Made by a program: the position numbers and the translations under genes | The notes under the pieces: generated by a model | What the model saw: the letters and a program-made list of their open reading frames with translations, nothing else | What the model was told of the DNA's origin: nothing | Databases searched by the model: none | Source of the DNA: Candidatus Dormiibacterota bacterium | GTDB lineage: Bacteria > Chloroflexota > Dormibacteria > Aeolococcales > Bog-877 | DNA length: 46,956 nucleotides | Direction of reading: 5' to 3' | Assembly (NCBI GenBank): GCA_027306655.1 | Contig: DAHUZL010000160.1 | Span: 1-46,956 of the forward strand | In this document: one piece after another, positions 1-8,586 of the stretch | How the letters are laid out: the number at the start of each line of letters is the position of its first letter | Position numbering within the stretch: the stretch's first letter is position 1

Positions 1-1
1 C

Positions 2-574
2 CGCATCCCTCCCGCCCAGTCCCCGGGTCGGGCGACGCGCCCGAGCCCCACCGCCTCCGTCAGGGCACAGGCGTCATCAACCGACGCGCCGCTGGTTTCT
101 GTCGCGCCCGGAGTCGCCGCGCCCGCCGCCGAACTCGTCGCACCGCGGTTCACGGTGAGTCGCCAGTTTCCGCCCCCAGCCGGCACGCCGGTAGGCACCG
201 TGGTCGCCGACTTCATTCGCGACAACTACATCGAGAACGTCGCATTGGAGCGGGCCGACCCGAGGCTGTTGAGGTATGCGGACGGGGGTAACTATCTGCT
301 CGCTGAGCAACAGCTTGTTCTGAACGAAGCACATAGTCACACCAGGCTACTTCGCATCACAGACCAGTTCAGCGCGATTGAGGTAGGGAGGAAGATAGAC
401 CCTGGGGCACCCGCAGTCCACCTAGCGGTGTACGTGGTTGGCATCGAGACGACTCGCAAGGCAACCCCGGGGGGACTGTCTCGGGTGGTCAGCCCATTCC
501 GGGATCTATTCTGGTGTGCGCGAAACCGACTTTCCAGCGGGTACTTGATCGTGGACGACGCGGTGCTCCCGTGA
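2..574 (+). CDS. Hypothetical protein, 5'-truncated by the window edge (possibly NTF2-like domain)
   Basis: The frame of ORF 155..574 stays open upstream to position 2 without a stop; its GTG at 155 may be internal. C-terminus ...SSGYLIVDDAVLP. The stop overlaps the next gene's start (GTGA at 571-574). Confidence 0.55.
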   Translation, partial: RIPPAQSPGRATRPSPTASVRAQASSTDAPLVSVAPGVAAPAAELVAPRFTVSRQFPPPAGTPVGTVVADFIRDNYIENVALERADPRLLRYADGGNYLLAEQQLVLNEAHSHTRLLRITDQFSAIEVGRKIDPGAPAVHLAVYVVGIETTRKATPGGLSRVVSPFRDLFWCARNRLSSGYLIVDDAVLP

Positions 575-1500
575 AGCGTTGCTCGGCGTGCTTCCTCGGC
601 GCGGTGATGGCGATGCTGACGCCCGCTTCGGTGTGGGCTCAAGATCACACGCCTCCGGTGACTGTCCAGTGCCGTGCTGGGACCTATCTTGATGTCTTCG
701 GTGGAGTGTGCTTCCGTCCCCGCTCACCGTCGGCACCGACCCGGCCCGCGTACTTCCATCCGTGGTCCACGAGCCAGCCTGTGAATCGGAAGGGCTGCGT
801 GGCCCACGACCAGATCACGTGGGCGGACGGCACGGCCGCGGTTGGGGGCCCCGAGCCCGGGGGCTACGTCTACTACTTCGGCCTCAAGATCCAGAGGGTC
901 CTGTCAGACCCTCGGACGGACTGGGGATGGAACTGGTTCGTCCCCTGCAATCCCAGGAGATCCATGGCGTTCCTCGGTCTCGTCCATATGGGGAGGGCTC
1001 CCAACCCGTGCGTGACGGGCACGGCCGCCTGCCGCGCCGGCGTGAGCATCCCTGGATTCCTCGCCGCCGCGCGGGGGGCGGTTCCCGTCGAGCGCATCGT
1101 GGTCGACCCGGTGACTGTGGGCGTGGTGAACGTGCGTGTGCTGGCGGCTCTTGACCCCATTCCGATCCCGAAGTCGGTGGAGGTGCGCGTGACCGTGCCG
1201 GACCAGGGCGACCTGGATCTCGGCGAGCGCCTGCACGTCATCTGGGTGGTGACAGCAACGCCGGAGCCATGGGAGTGGCAATGGCCGGACCGCAGCCAGT
1301 CGGCGGAGGGACGATGGGTTCCGCAGCAGGATGAGCAGGGAGGCCACGTCAACGTCGACCTCCAGTACCTCGTGACCGCGGCGGGATACTGGTCGGACGG
1401 GATCACCATTCACGACCTGCCCGGATTCGTGGTGGGGACGATCAGCGTACCGACCACTCGCGCCTACGACGTGCAGCAGGTCCAGCCGGCAACGCTGTAG
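571..1500 (+). CDS. Hypothetical secreted protein
   Basis: GTG at 571 overlaps the upstream stop. The N-terminus VKRCSACFLGAVMAMLTPASVWAQ resembles a signal peptide with an AxA-like cleavage site. Confidence 0.65.
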   Translation: MKRCSACFLGAVMAMLTPASVWAQDHTPPVTVQCRAGTYLDVFGGVCFRPRSPSAPTRPAYFHPWSTSQPVNRKGCVAHDQITWADGTAAVGGPEPGGYVYYFGLKIQRVLSDPRTDWGWNWFVPCNPRRSMAFLGLVHMGRAPNPCVTGTAACRAGVSIPGFLAAARGAVPVERIVVDPVTVGVVNVRVLAALDPIPIPKSVEVRVTVPDQGDLDLGERLHVIWVVTATPEPWEWQWPDRSQSAEGRWVPQQDEQGGHVNVDLQYLVTAAGYWSDGITIHDLPGFVVGTISVPTTRAYDVQQVQPATL

Positions 1501-1568
1501 CGGTCACGAGCGGGGAGGTCGTCCCTGGAAGCGGGGCGGCTGCCCCCCACCGGGCAACGACCGAGGGA

Positions 1569-1574
1569 TAGACT
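1569..1574 (+). promoter_or_regulatory. Putative -10 box TAGACT for tRNA-Val
   Basis: TAGACT 13 nt upstream of the mature tRNA 5' end; the same hexamer precedes rpsF and serA. No good -35. Confidence 0.4.
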
Positions 1575-1587
1575 GGAGCCTGCTCAC

Positions 1588-1664
<77 letters not shown>

Positions 1665-1747
1665 GTGACCACGTGCCCGAGACCGGATGCCGCGGAGCTT
1701 GCCGCTGGCCGCTCGCCCCGGCGTCCCGGCGTGCGATCCTTACCCCC

Positions 1748-2572
1748 ATGCGCAATCCCGGCAGTCGCGAGCTTCGCCGCCGACAGGCCCGCCTGGAGAG
1801 CCAGCGTCGGGCGGAGGTCCAGGAGAAGGTCCAGGCCCACGCCCCCGACCAGCGGGAGCGCCTCCGGCGGGGCGGGCTCTTCCTCGGCCTCGCGCCCAGA
1901 CAGGTGACCCGGCTCGCCCTGGCGGTCACCTCCGGCGCCGTCGTCCTGGTGGCGCTGGGAGCTCTCGCCCTCGTCGTCGAGCTCGGTCAGCACGATCTCC
2001 CCCTGGGGGTGGTGCTCCTGGCCCTCGCGGTCTTCTGCGGCGGTGCCGGAGCCTCGGTCATGGCTCCGGCCGTCCCCCCCGCTCGCCGTGACCGCACGGC
2101 GCCGGTGGAGACAATCCAGGGTCAGCTGGCCGGGGCCAGCGAGGTCTCCGGCACCCCGGGGCTCTGCCTGGTGGCCCTCAACGTCAATCGGGGCATCCAG
2201 GAGTTCCGGGTCCGCCGCGAGCTGTTCGAGAAGCTCCAGGGGGGTGCCGTCACCGTGGGGCTGACGATGACCCCGAACCTCCAGCACGTGACGACCCTGG
2301 CCGTGATCCGGCGGGATCGGATGGCCAAGCTCCAGTCGCCGCCGATCAGCCGGGCGATGCGGATCGGCGTCCTGCTCCCGTACCTCTCGTTCGCCGCCCT
2401 GATCGGCGGCATCGTCCTGGGGGGGGCGATCGGGGCCCTCCTTCCCCTCGGGACCAGCCCCGCGCACGCGCTGGCGGCCCTGCTGCTGGCGGCCGCCATC
2501 GCGGGGGCGGTGGCCCTCGGCCTGCGCCTGTACGCGAAGCGGCTGATGCGGGGGATCGACCTCCCCGCCTGA
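1748..2572 (+). CDS. Hypothetical membrane protein
   Basis: ATG at 1748. Charged N-terminus, then several hydrophobic segments (LALAVTSGAVVLVALGALALVV; IGVLLPYLSFAALIGGIVLGGAIGALL; ALAALLLAAAIAGAVALGL). Confidence 0.7.
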   Translation: MRNPGSRELRRRQARLESQRRAEVQEKVQAHAPDQRERLRRGGLFLGLAPRQVTRLALAVTSGAVVLVALGALALVVELGQHDLPLGVVLLALAVFCGGAGASVMAPAVPPARRDRTAPVETIQGQLAGASEVSGTPGLCLVALNVNRGIQEFRVRRELFEKLQGGAVTVGLTMTPNLQHVTTLAVIRRDRMAKLQSPPISRAMRIGVLLPYLSFAALIGGIVLGGAIGALLPLGTSPAHALAALLLAAAIAGAVALGLRLYAKRLMRGIDLPA

Positions 2573-2623
2573 GCGGGCCACCGGCAGGGAGCGGTCCGGG
2601 TCCGGCCCCGGCGGGCCGCGTGC

Positions 2624-2629
2624 TAGACT
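2624..2629 (+). promoter_or_regulatory. Putative -10 box TAGACT for the rpsF-ssb-rpsR operon
   Basis: TAGACT 67 nt upstream of the rpsF GTG; same hexamer as at the tRNA-Val and serA promoters. Confidence 0.4.
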
Positions 2630-2696
2630 CGCCCGGTCCCCCATCCTGCGTCCGGGGCCACCGGGCGCAATCCCACAGGTTTCGGGAGGTGCGCGC

Positions 2697-3398
2697 GTGG
2701 AGCGCGAATACGAGCTCATGTACATCGTCCGGCCGGATCTGGACGAGGACCAGGTCCGGACCGCCATGGATGAGGTGACCTCGATGGTCGCCGGCAATGG
2801 TGGCGAGGTGCTGAAGTCCTCCCTCTGGGGTCGGCGCCGGCTCGCCTACCTCGTGGGCGGGTTCCACGACGGCTACTACGTGGTGGCCGACACCCGGCTC
2901 CCCGGTGAGCGCCTGGGCGAGATCGAGCGACAGCTGAAGCTGTCTGAAACCGTGATCCGGCACATGCTCACGATCGCGCGGCCGCTTCGTGACGAGGGAG
3001 AGCGCCCGCCTCGGGGCCGCGAGCGCTGGCGTGACCGCGAGCGCGGCCGGGGTCGTCGCGGAGGGGAGCAGGCCGACGCCGCACCGGGCGAGACCCCGGG
3101 GGCGGACGCGGAGGCCACCCCTGCCGAGGCGACCGGGGAGGGTCCCGAAGCGGCCCCAGCACCGGAGCCGGCGGAGGCCCTGGCGGGGGCCGCGGACCAA
3201 GCGGGCACCGTCGAGGGACCTCAGATGGTGGACAGTTCGGCCGCACCCGCGGCCGGCAGGGAGGAGACCGACGTGCCGCACGCCCGTGCCGGTGCCGATG
3301 ACCTGGACGACGACGACAGCGACGACGCCGAGGACGACGACGACGAGGCGCTCGAGGACGAGGACGACGATGACGACGACGACGGCGAGGAGGCGTGA
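2697..3398 (+). CDS. rpsF: 30S ribosomal protein S6 with a long charged C-terminal extension
   Basis: MEREYELMYIVRPDLDEDQVRTAMDEVTSMVAGNGGEVLKSSLWGRRRLAYLVGGFHDGYYVV... is typical S6; synteny with ssb and rpsR. Confidence 0.95.
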   Translation: MEREYELMYIVRPDLDEDQVRTAMDEVTSMVAGNGGEVLKSSLWGRRRLAYLVGGFHDGYYVVADTRLPGERLGEIERQLKLSETVIRHMLTIARPLRDEGERPPRGRERWRDRERGRGRRGGEQADAAPGETPGADAEATPAEATGEGPEAAPAPEPAEALAGAADQAGTVEGPQMVDSSAAPAAGREETDVPHARAGADDLDDDDSDDAEDDDDEALEDEDDDDDDDGEEA

Positions 3399-3856
3399 CC
3401 ATGGCCGGCTCCCTCAACCGCGTCATGCTCATCGGACGGCTCACCGCGGACCCGGAGATGCGCTACCTTCCGAGCGGCCAGCCGGTCACCCAGCTGCGGA
3501 TGGCCACCAACCGCTACGGCACCAGCACCGACGGGGAGCGGCGTGAGTTCACCGACTACCACGACGTCGTGGTCTGGAACATCGGCCAGCGCAAGCTCGC
3601 CGAGATCGCGGGGCAGTACCTCCACAAGGGCAGCTTGGTCTACGTCGAGGGGCGGCTCCAGACGCGCTCCTGGGATGGCCAGGATGGCCAGAAGCGCTAC
3701 CGCACCGAGGTCAATGCCAACGACATCCAGTTCTTGGAGCCGCGCGGCGCCACCGCCGGCGACGGCGAGGATGGCGGAGCACGCCAGCCGGTGGCCGTGC
3801 CCGGGGTGGCTGCCGAGGCGGGCGGCGATGTCGATCCTGACGACATCCCCTTCTGA
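3395..3856 (+). CDS. ssb: Single-stranded DNA-binding protein
   Basis: SLNRVMLIGRLTADPEMRYLPSGQPVTQLRMATNRY..., acidic C-terminal tip DPDDIPF. GTG at 3395 overlaps the rpsF stop; ATG at 3401 is an alternative start. Confidence 0.96.
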   Translation: MTMAGSLNRVMLIGRLTADPEMRYLPSGQPVTQLRMATNRYGTSTDGERREFTDYHDVVVWNIGQRKLAEIAGQYLHKGSLVYVEGRLQTRSWDGQDGQKRYRTEVNANDIQFLEPRGATAGDGEDGGARQPVAVPGVAAEAGGDVDPDDIPF

Positions 3857-3874
3857 TGTGGGGGCTGAGCATTG

Positions 3875-4108
3875 ATGGCTGAGTACGGGCGGCGTCGGCC
3901 GCGCAAGGTCTGCAACTTCTGCCTCGAGCGGATCATCTTCGTCGACCACAAGGAGGTGACCCGCCTGCGCCGCTACATCAGCGAGCGGGGGAAGATCCTG
4001 CCCCGACGGGTCACCGGCACCTGCGCGCTGCACCAGCGCCGCCTCACGGTGGCGCTCAAACGCGCGCGCCACATTGCCCTGCTGCCTTTCACCACTGACC
4101 AGCGCTGA
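3875..4108 (+). CDS. rpsR: 30S ribosomal protein S18 (Cys-containing type)
   Basis: [66 protein letters not shown]. Confidence 0.97.
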   Translation: MAEYGRRRPRKVCNFCLERIIFVDHKEVTRLRRYISERGKILPRRVTGTCALHQRRLTVALKRARHIALLPFTTDQR

Positions 4109-4242
4109 GGACGGGAGACCGGCACACCACCCCCGGGCGGCCGCGTCGCGATCGTCGGGACCCGGGAGGTGGGCCCGGTTCGACCGGGCGCCCGGGGGAC
4201 GCACGCTGATCATCGAGGGTCGCGCCGCCAGATTGCCCGCCG

Positions 4243-5130
4243 ATGCGGGGCCCTGCGATGGCTGAGCCCTCACCGGAGGTGCGCCGCCTCGCCGCCCGGT
4301 GGCGGGCGCTGGTGCGGAGGCGCGAGGCGCAGGTCGTTCGGGTGGCGGGGGCGGCGACGAGCGGTCCCGGCCACTGGGACCAGCGCGCGGCCGCCTTCGA
4401 CGCCTGCTCGCGGGCGCACGACCTCGAGCACGACCCCCTGTACAGGCTGCTGCTGAGCGTGGTCCCCGGGCGGCGCCTCCTCGACATCGGAGCGGGGGCC
4501 GGGCGGTATGCCGTCCCCCTGGCGGCGACGGCCTCGGCGGTGACCGCGGTCGAGCCGTCGTCGGGGATGCGGGCCCGGCTGTCGGCTCGCCTCGACGAGG
4601 AACGACGGGACAATGTCCGGATCGTGGCGGGCGCGTGGCCGGACGCGGCGGCCGCTGCCGGTCATCACGACGTCGCCCTCGTCTCCCATGCCATCTACGG
4701 GGCCGCCGACCTGGTCGGCTTCCTCGACGCCCTGGAAGCGGCCGCCCCGCTCCGCGTGGTGGCGATCCGGGTCGAGCCGATGGGCTACCCGGTGGCCGGC
4801 CTCTTCGCCCGCCTCCACGGCGAGCCACCGGTGCCCGATCCCACCCTGGCCACCCTCGTGCCGGTCCTCCTCGCCCGCGGGGCGCTGCCGACCGTGCAGT
4901 ACGGGACCTTTGGCGGGGGCTCCCCCTTTGCCACGCTCGCCGACGTCCAGGCCTGGGCGGCGGAGCAGCTGCGGCTTGCCGCGGACGACCCCCGCCGCGG
5001 CGGGCTCGCCGAGCCGATCCGTGCTCTGGTGGCGGAGTCGCCCACGGGCTGGCACTGGCGGGTGCCGCTGCACACCGGGATCGTCGCCTGGGGAGAGGTG
5101 GACGGCTCGCCCTCCCACCTGACCCCGTAG
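4243..5130 (+). CDS. SAM-dependent class I methyltransferase
   Basis: Motif I RRLLDIGAGAGRYAVPLA followed by TAVEPSSGM; later DVALVSHAIYGAADLVGFLDALEAAA. Confidence 0.85.
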   Translation: MRGPAMAEPSPEVRRLAARWRALVRRREAQVVRVAGAATSGPGHWDQRAAAFDACSRAHDLEHDPLYRLLLSVVPGRRLLDIGAGAGRYAVPLAATASAVTAVEPSSGMRARLSARLDEERRDNVRIVAGAWPDAAAAAGHHDVALVSHAIYGAADLVGFLDALEAAAPLRVVAIRVEPMGYPVAGLFARLHGEPPVPDPTLATLVPVLLARGALPTVQYGTFGGGSPFATLADVQAWAAEQLRLAADDPRRGGLAEPIRALVAESPTGWHWRVPLHTGIVAWGEVDGSPSHLTP

Positions 5131-5133
5131 ACT
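5128..5133 (+). promoter_or_regulatory. Putative -10 box TAGACT for serA, overlapping the upstream stop codon
   Basis: TAGACT; its TAG is the methyltransferase stop. Same hexamer as at tRNA-Val and rpsF. Confidence 0.4.
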
Positions 5134-5304
5134 GGACCGGGATCGAGCGGGCGCCGCCGCGGGCGCGGCCCCGCCTCTTGTGCGGAGGTCGCGTGTCCCT
5201 CACGGCGCAGCAGCGAGTGTCGTCACCCCCGCTGAGAGCTGCACCGAGGTGACCGGCGGCAGCGGGCTCGCTCGTCCCGCCCCTGTGGGCCGGCAGCGGA
5301 CGGC

Positions 5305-6900
5305 GTGAGGGTGGAGCCCCCAGATCGCCCGCGCATCCTGGTCGCCGACCCCATCGCCGACGACGGCATCGCCCGGCTCCGCCGCGCCGGGCAGGTCGAC
5401 ATCGGGACCTCGATGTCGTCGGCCGAGCTGATCGCCCGGGTGGGTGACTACGACGCGCTGGTCGTCCGCAGCGAGACCAGGGTGACGGCCGACGTGATCG
5501 CGGCCGGCCGCCGGCTCCGGGTCATCGGCAGGGCCGGCGTCGGCGTCGACAACATCGACGTCGCCGCCGCCAGTGAGCGCGGCATCCTGGTCGTCAATGC
5601 GCCCACCGGCAACACCGTGGCTGCCGCCGAGCACACGATCGCCATGGTGCTGGCCCTGGCCCGCAACATCGCCCCCGCCGCGGCGGCCCTCCGCGCCGGG
5701 TCGTGGGAACGCTCGCGCTTCGTCGGCACCGAGCTCCGCGACAAGACGCTCGCCGTCATCGGCCTCGGCAAGATCGGGTTCGAGGTGGCGCGGATGGCGC
5801 TGGGGCTGCAGATGCGGGTGGTGGCCCATGACCCCCTGGTGGCCCCGGAGCGCGCCGCCCAGGCCGGAGTCCGCCTGGTCGATCTGGACACGGCGCTCGC
5901 CGAGGCCGATGTGCTCACCGTCCACACCCCGCTGACCGACGCTACCCGTGGCCTGATCGGAGCGGCCGAGCTGGCCCGGATGCGTAAGGGGGCACGGGTG
6001 GTCAACGTCGGTCGGGGCGGGATCATCGACGAGTCGGCGCTCGCCGCCGCGGTGGCCAGCGGGCACCTCGCCGGTGCCGCGGTCGATGTCTTCACCACCG
6101 AGCCGCCCCCTCCGGACCACCCGCTCCTGCGGGAGCCGGGGGTCCTGGTGACGCCGCACCTGGGGGCGTCCACGGTGGAGGCACAGGTCTCGGTCGCGAC
6201 CGACGTCGCCGACCAGATCGTCTCCGTCCTCCAGGGCGGCTCGGCGCGGTGGGCGGTCAACGCGCCCCAGCTTGGACCCGAGGAGCTGGCGGAGCTCGAG
6301 CCCTACCGAGTCCTCGCCCGCCGGCTCGGCAGCCTCTACGCCCAGCTCGGTGGCGGTGGCGTGCGCGCGCTCTCGGTCGAGTATCGCGGCGCCGTTGCCG
6401 AGAACGAACCGGCCATCCTCACGGCCGAAATCATCGGCGGGCTGCTGCAGCACTTCACTCAGGACCCCGTCAACGTCGTCAATGCCCGGCTGCTGGCGCG
6501 CCAGCACGGCATCGAGGTGTCCGAGCAGCGGAGCAGCGAGGCGGTCGAGTACGCCAGCTCGATCACCCTGCGGGTGGACGGCAGCGGAGTGCACGAGCTG
6601 ACCGGCACCCTCTCCAACGGCACGCCCCGGGTGGTGCGCCTCGACAGCTTCCACCTCGACCTGGTGCCCGAGGGAACCTTCCTGCTCTTCCACCACACCG
6701 ACCGGCCCGGGATGATCGGGGCGATCGGGAGCTGCCTCGGCCGGGCGGGGGTCAACATCGCCGAGCTCCAGCTCGGCCGCGCCGAGCCTCGCGGCGAGGC
6801 GGTGATGGTGGTGGTGGTCGACGACCCGGTCCCGGAGCCGCTGGTGTCCGAGCTGCGCCGGATCGACGGAGTGCGCTCCCTCTCCGTCGTCGAGCTCTGA
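5305..6900 (+). CDS. serA: D-3-phosphoglycerate dehydrogenase with C-terminal ASB and ACT domains
   Basis: VIGRAGVGVDNIDVAAASERGILVVNAPTGNTVAAAEHTIAM, GLGKIGFEVA, VNVGRGGIIDESAL, and C-terminal ACT (FLLFHHTDRPGMIGAIGSCLGRAGVNIAELQLGR). Confidence 0.96.
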   Translation: MRVEPPDRPRILVADPIADDGIARLRRAGQVDIGTSMSSAELIARVGDYDALVVRSETRVTADVIAAGRRLRVIGRAGVGVDNIDVAAASERGILVVNAPTGNTVAAAEHTIAMVLALARNIAPAAAALRAGSWERSRFVGTELRDKTLAVIGLGKIGFEVARMALGLQMRVVAHDPLVAPERAAQAGVRLVDLDTALAEADVLTVHTPLTDATRGLIGAAELARMRKGARVVNVGRGGIIDESALAAAVASGHLAGAAVDVFTTEPPPPDHPLLREPGVLVTPHLGASTVEAQVSVATDVADQIVSVLQGGSARWAVNAPQLGPEELAELEPYRVLARRLGSLYAQLGGGGVRALSVEYRGAVAENEPAILTAEIIGGLLQHFTQDPVNVVNARLLARQHGIEVSEQRSSEAVEYASSITLRVDGSGVHELTGTLSNGTPRVVRLDSFHLDLVPEGTFLLFHHTDRPGMIGAIGSCLGRAGVNIAELQLGRAEPRGEAVMVVVVDDPVPEPLVSELRRIDGVRSLSVVEL

Positions 6901-6902
6901 GC

Positions 6903-8168
6903 ATGGCCGAGGTCCGGCCATTTCGGGGGCTGCGGTACGACCCCGACGTGGTCGACCTCGCGGCCGTGCTGGCGCCGCCCTACGACGTGATTGACGAGGC
7001 GCAGCAGACCGAGTTGTACGGGCGCGCGATGCAGAACGTCGTCCGCGTCGAGCTCGGGCAGGACCTCCCCGATGACGTCCCGGGCGTCCGTGACCGCTAC
7101 ACCCGTGCCCGCGGCCACCTCGAAGCCTGGCGCCGGACCGGGGCGATGGTGAGCGAGGACCGGGCCGCCCTCTACCTCCATGCCCACGCGTTCCACCCGC
7201 CCGGGGGCGGCTCGCTGGAGCGGCTCGGGGTCTTCGCGGCGGTGACCCCCGAGCCCTGGGAGGCCGGCGGGGTGCTGCGCCACGAGCACACCCTGAGCGG
7301 CCCCAAGCGGGACCGGCTCCAACTCCTGGAGGCGACCGGGGTCCAGGGATCGCCGGTCTTCGCGCTCTGGGAGGAGGGCGACCGCGCGACGGCGGCCCTG
7401 CGGCACCACGCCGCCACCACCCCACCCGCGGCCGAGGCGGTGACCGACGGCGAGAACGGGCACGAGCGCCACCGTCTTTGGGTGCTCGGCGAGGACGGTC
7501 CAACGGCCGCGGTGGTGGCCCAGGTGGTGCAGACACTGGCCGGCTCTCGCCTGGTCGTCGCCGACGGTCACCATCGCTACGAGACCGCCCTCGCCTACGC
7601 GACCGCGCACCCCGAGGCCCCGGCCCGGGTGCTGATGCTGCTCGCCCCGCTCGACGACCAGAGCCACGTGATCCTCGCCACCCACCGGATCGTCCCGCGC
7701 GCGTCCCTCGACGCGGAGGCGCTCCGCACCCGGCTCGCGGCCGCCGGCTACGGGTGGGACCCCGTCGCCGACCCCCGGACGGCGCTACGCCGGATGGCGG
7801 CCCTGCGGGAGCGGGCGCACGCCTTCGGGGTGATCGCCCCCGGCACCACGGCGGTGCTCCAGCGCGGGCGCCGGCCGGCCGCCAGCCCCCGGGCGGGGCT
7901 CGACGTCACGGTCCTTCAGGAGGAGGTGCTGACTGCGCACCTTGGCGTGGACGCCGACGCGGTGGCGGGCGGGCGACTGCGCTTCAGCCGTGACCCGGCC
8001 GCGGTGGCGCACGCTGTCGCGGACACGGACGGCCTCGGCTTCCTCGTGAACCCCACCACCGTGGCCGAGGTGGCCGCCGTCGCCCGCGCGGGTGAGTCGA
8101 TGCCGCAGAAGTCGACCTACTTCTTCCCCAAGGTGCCCACCGGGCTGGTGCTCCTGCCGGTCGACTGA
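6903..8168 (+). CDS. DUF1015 family protein
   Basis: MAEVRPFRGLRYDPDVVDLAAVLAPPYDVID...; LVVADGHHRYETALAYA; C-terminal FFPKVPTGLVLLPVD. Confidence 0.92.
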   Translation: MAEVRPFRGLRYDPDVVDLAAVLAPPYDVIDEAQQTELYGRAMQNVVRVELGQDLPDDVPGVRDRYTRARGHLEAWRRTGAMVSEDRAALYLHAHAFHPPGGGSLERLGVFAAVTPEPWEAGGVLRHEHTLSGPKRDRLQLLEATGVQGSPVFALWEEGDRATAALRHHAATTPPAAEAVTDGENGHERHRLWVLGEDGPTAAVVAQVVQTLAGSRLVVADGHHRYETALAYATAHPEAPARVLMLLAPLDDQSHVILATHRIVPRASLDAEALRTRLAAAGYGWDPVADPRTALRRMAALRERAHAFGVIAPGTTAVLQRGRRPAASPRAGLDVTVLQEEVLTAHLGVDADAVAGGRLRFSRDPAAVAHAVADTDGLGFLVNPTTVAEVAAVARAGESMPQKSTYFFPKVPTGLVLLPVD

Positions 8169-8586
8169 GCCGCCAGCACTGCTTGGGAGCCGGGCATCGT
8201 GACGATGTGACCCGTTCGGGCGTCGCCCCCGAGCCGTGCCGGCGCGATGAAGGTCGCCGCGGTGCGATCAATGGGCGAGCGAGCGGCCGAGTGGCCGGGG
8301 TGCCGGCGGGTGATCAGCTGTGAGCACAGGGTGGAGCAGACGGCGGTGGAGGGGGGTGAGCTCCGCCGGCCCTGGCCCAGGGGCAGCGCGCCGGACCCGG
8401 ACCGGGGGCGGCCGGGAGGGCGGCACGGTCAGGCATGGCGGGCGTCGGCCGCCCCCCCGGGGTGGGCGAAGGGCTGCGGCGGCAACGGCCGCTCCCCGTG
8501 GACGGCGACTCCGATCCGCTCGAGACTGTGCGAGAACAGGGCCATCGAAGGGGTGCTCCTGTGCCGGGGCGCTCGGTTCAATGCCG

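Noticed and set aside
3221-5203. 660-aa minus-strand ORF
   Set aside because: Antisense to ssb, rpsR and the methyltransferase, with poly-Ser from the complement of GAC/GAG repeats; spurious.
5134-5304. Confident T-box or TPP riboswitch call upstream of serA (CTGAGAG; GAGGTGACCGGCGG...CTCGTCCCGCC)
   Set aside because: No TGGN-ACCGCG T-box core and no conserved 3' TPP domain could be found, so it is reported only as an unclassified structured leader.
5200-7536. 778-aa minus-strand ORF
   Set aside because: Antisense to serA and the DUF1015 gene; Gly/Arg/His-rich translation; spurious.
8195-8207. CATCGT-G-ACGATG palindrome downstream of the DUF1015 gene
   Set aside because: Short, isolated, with no associated promoter or regulator; likely chance.
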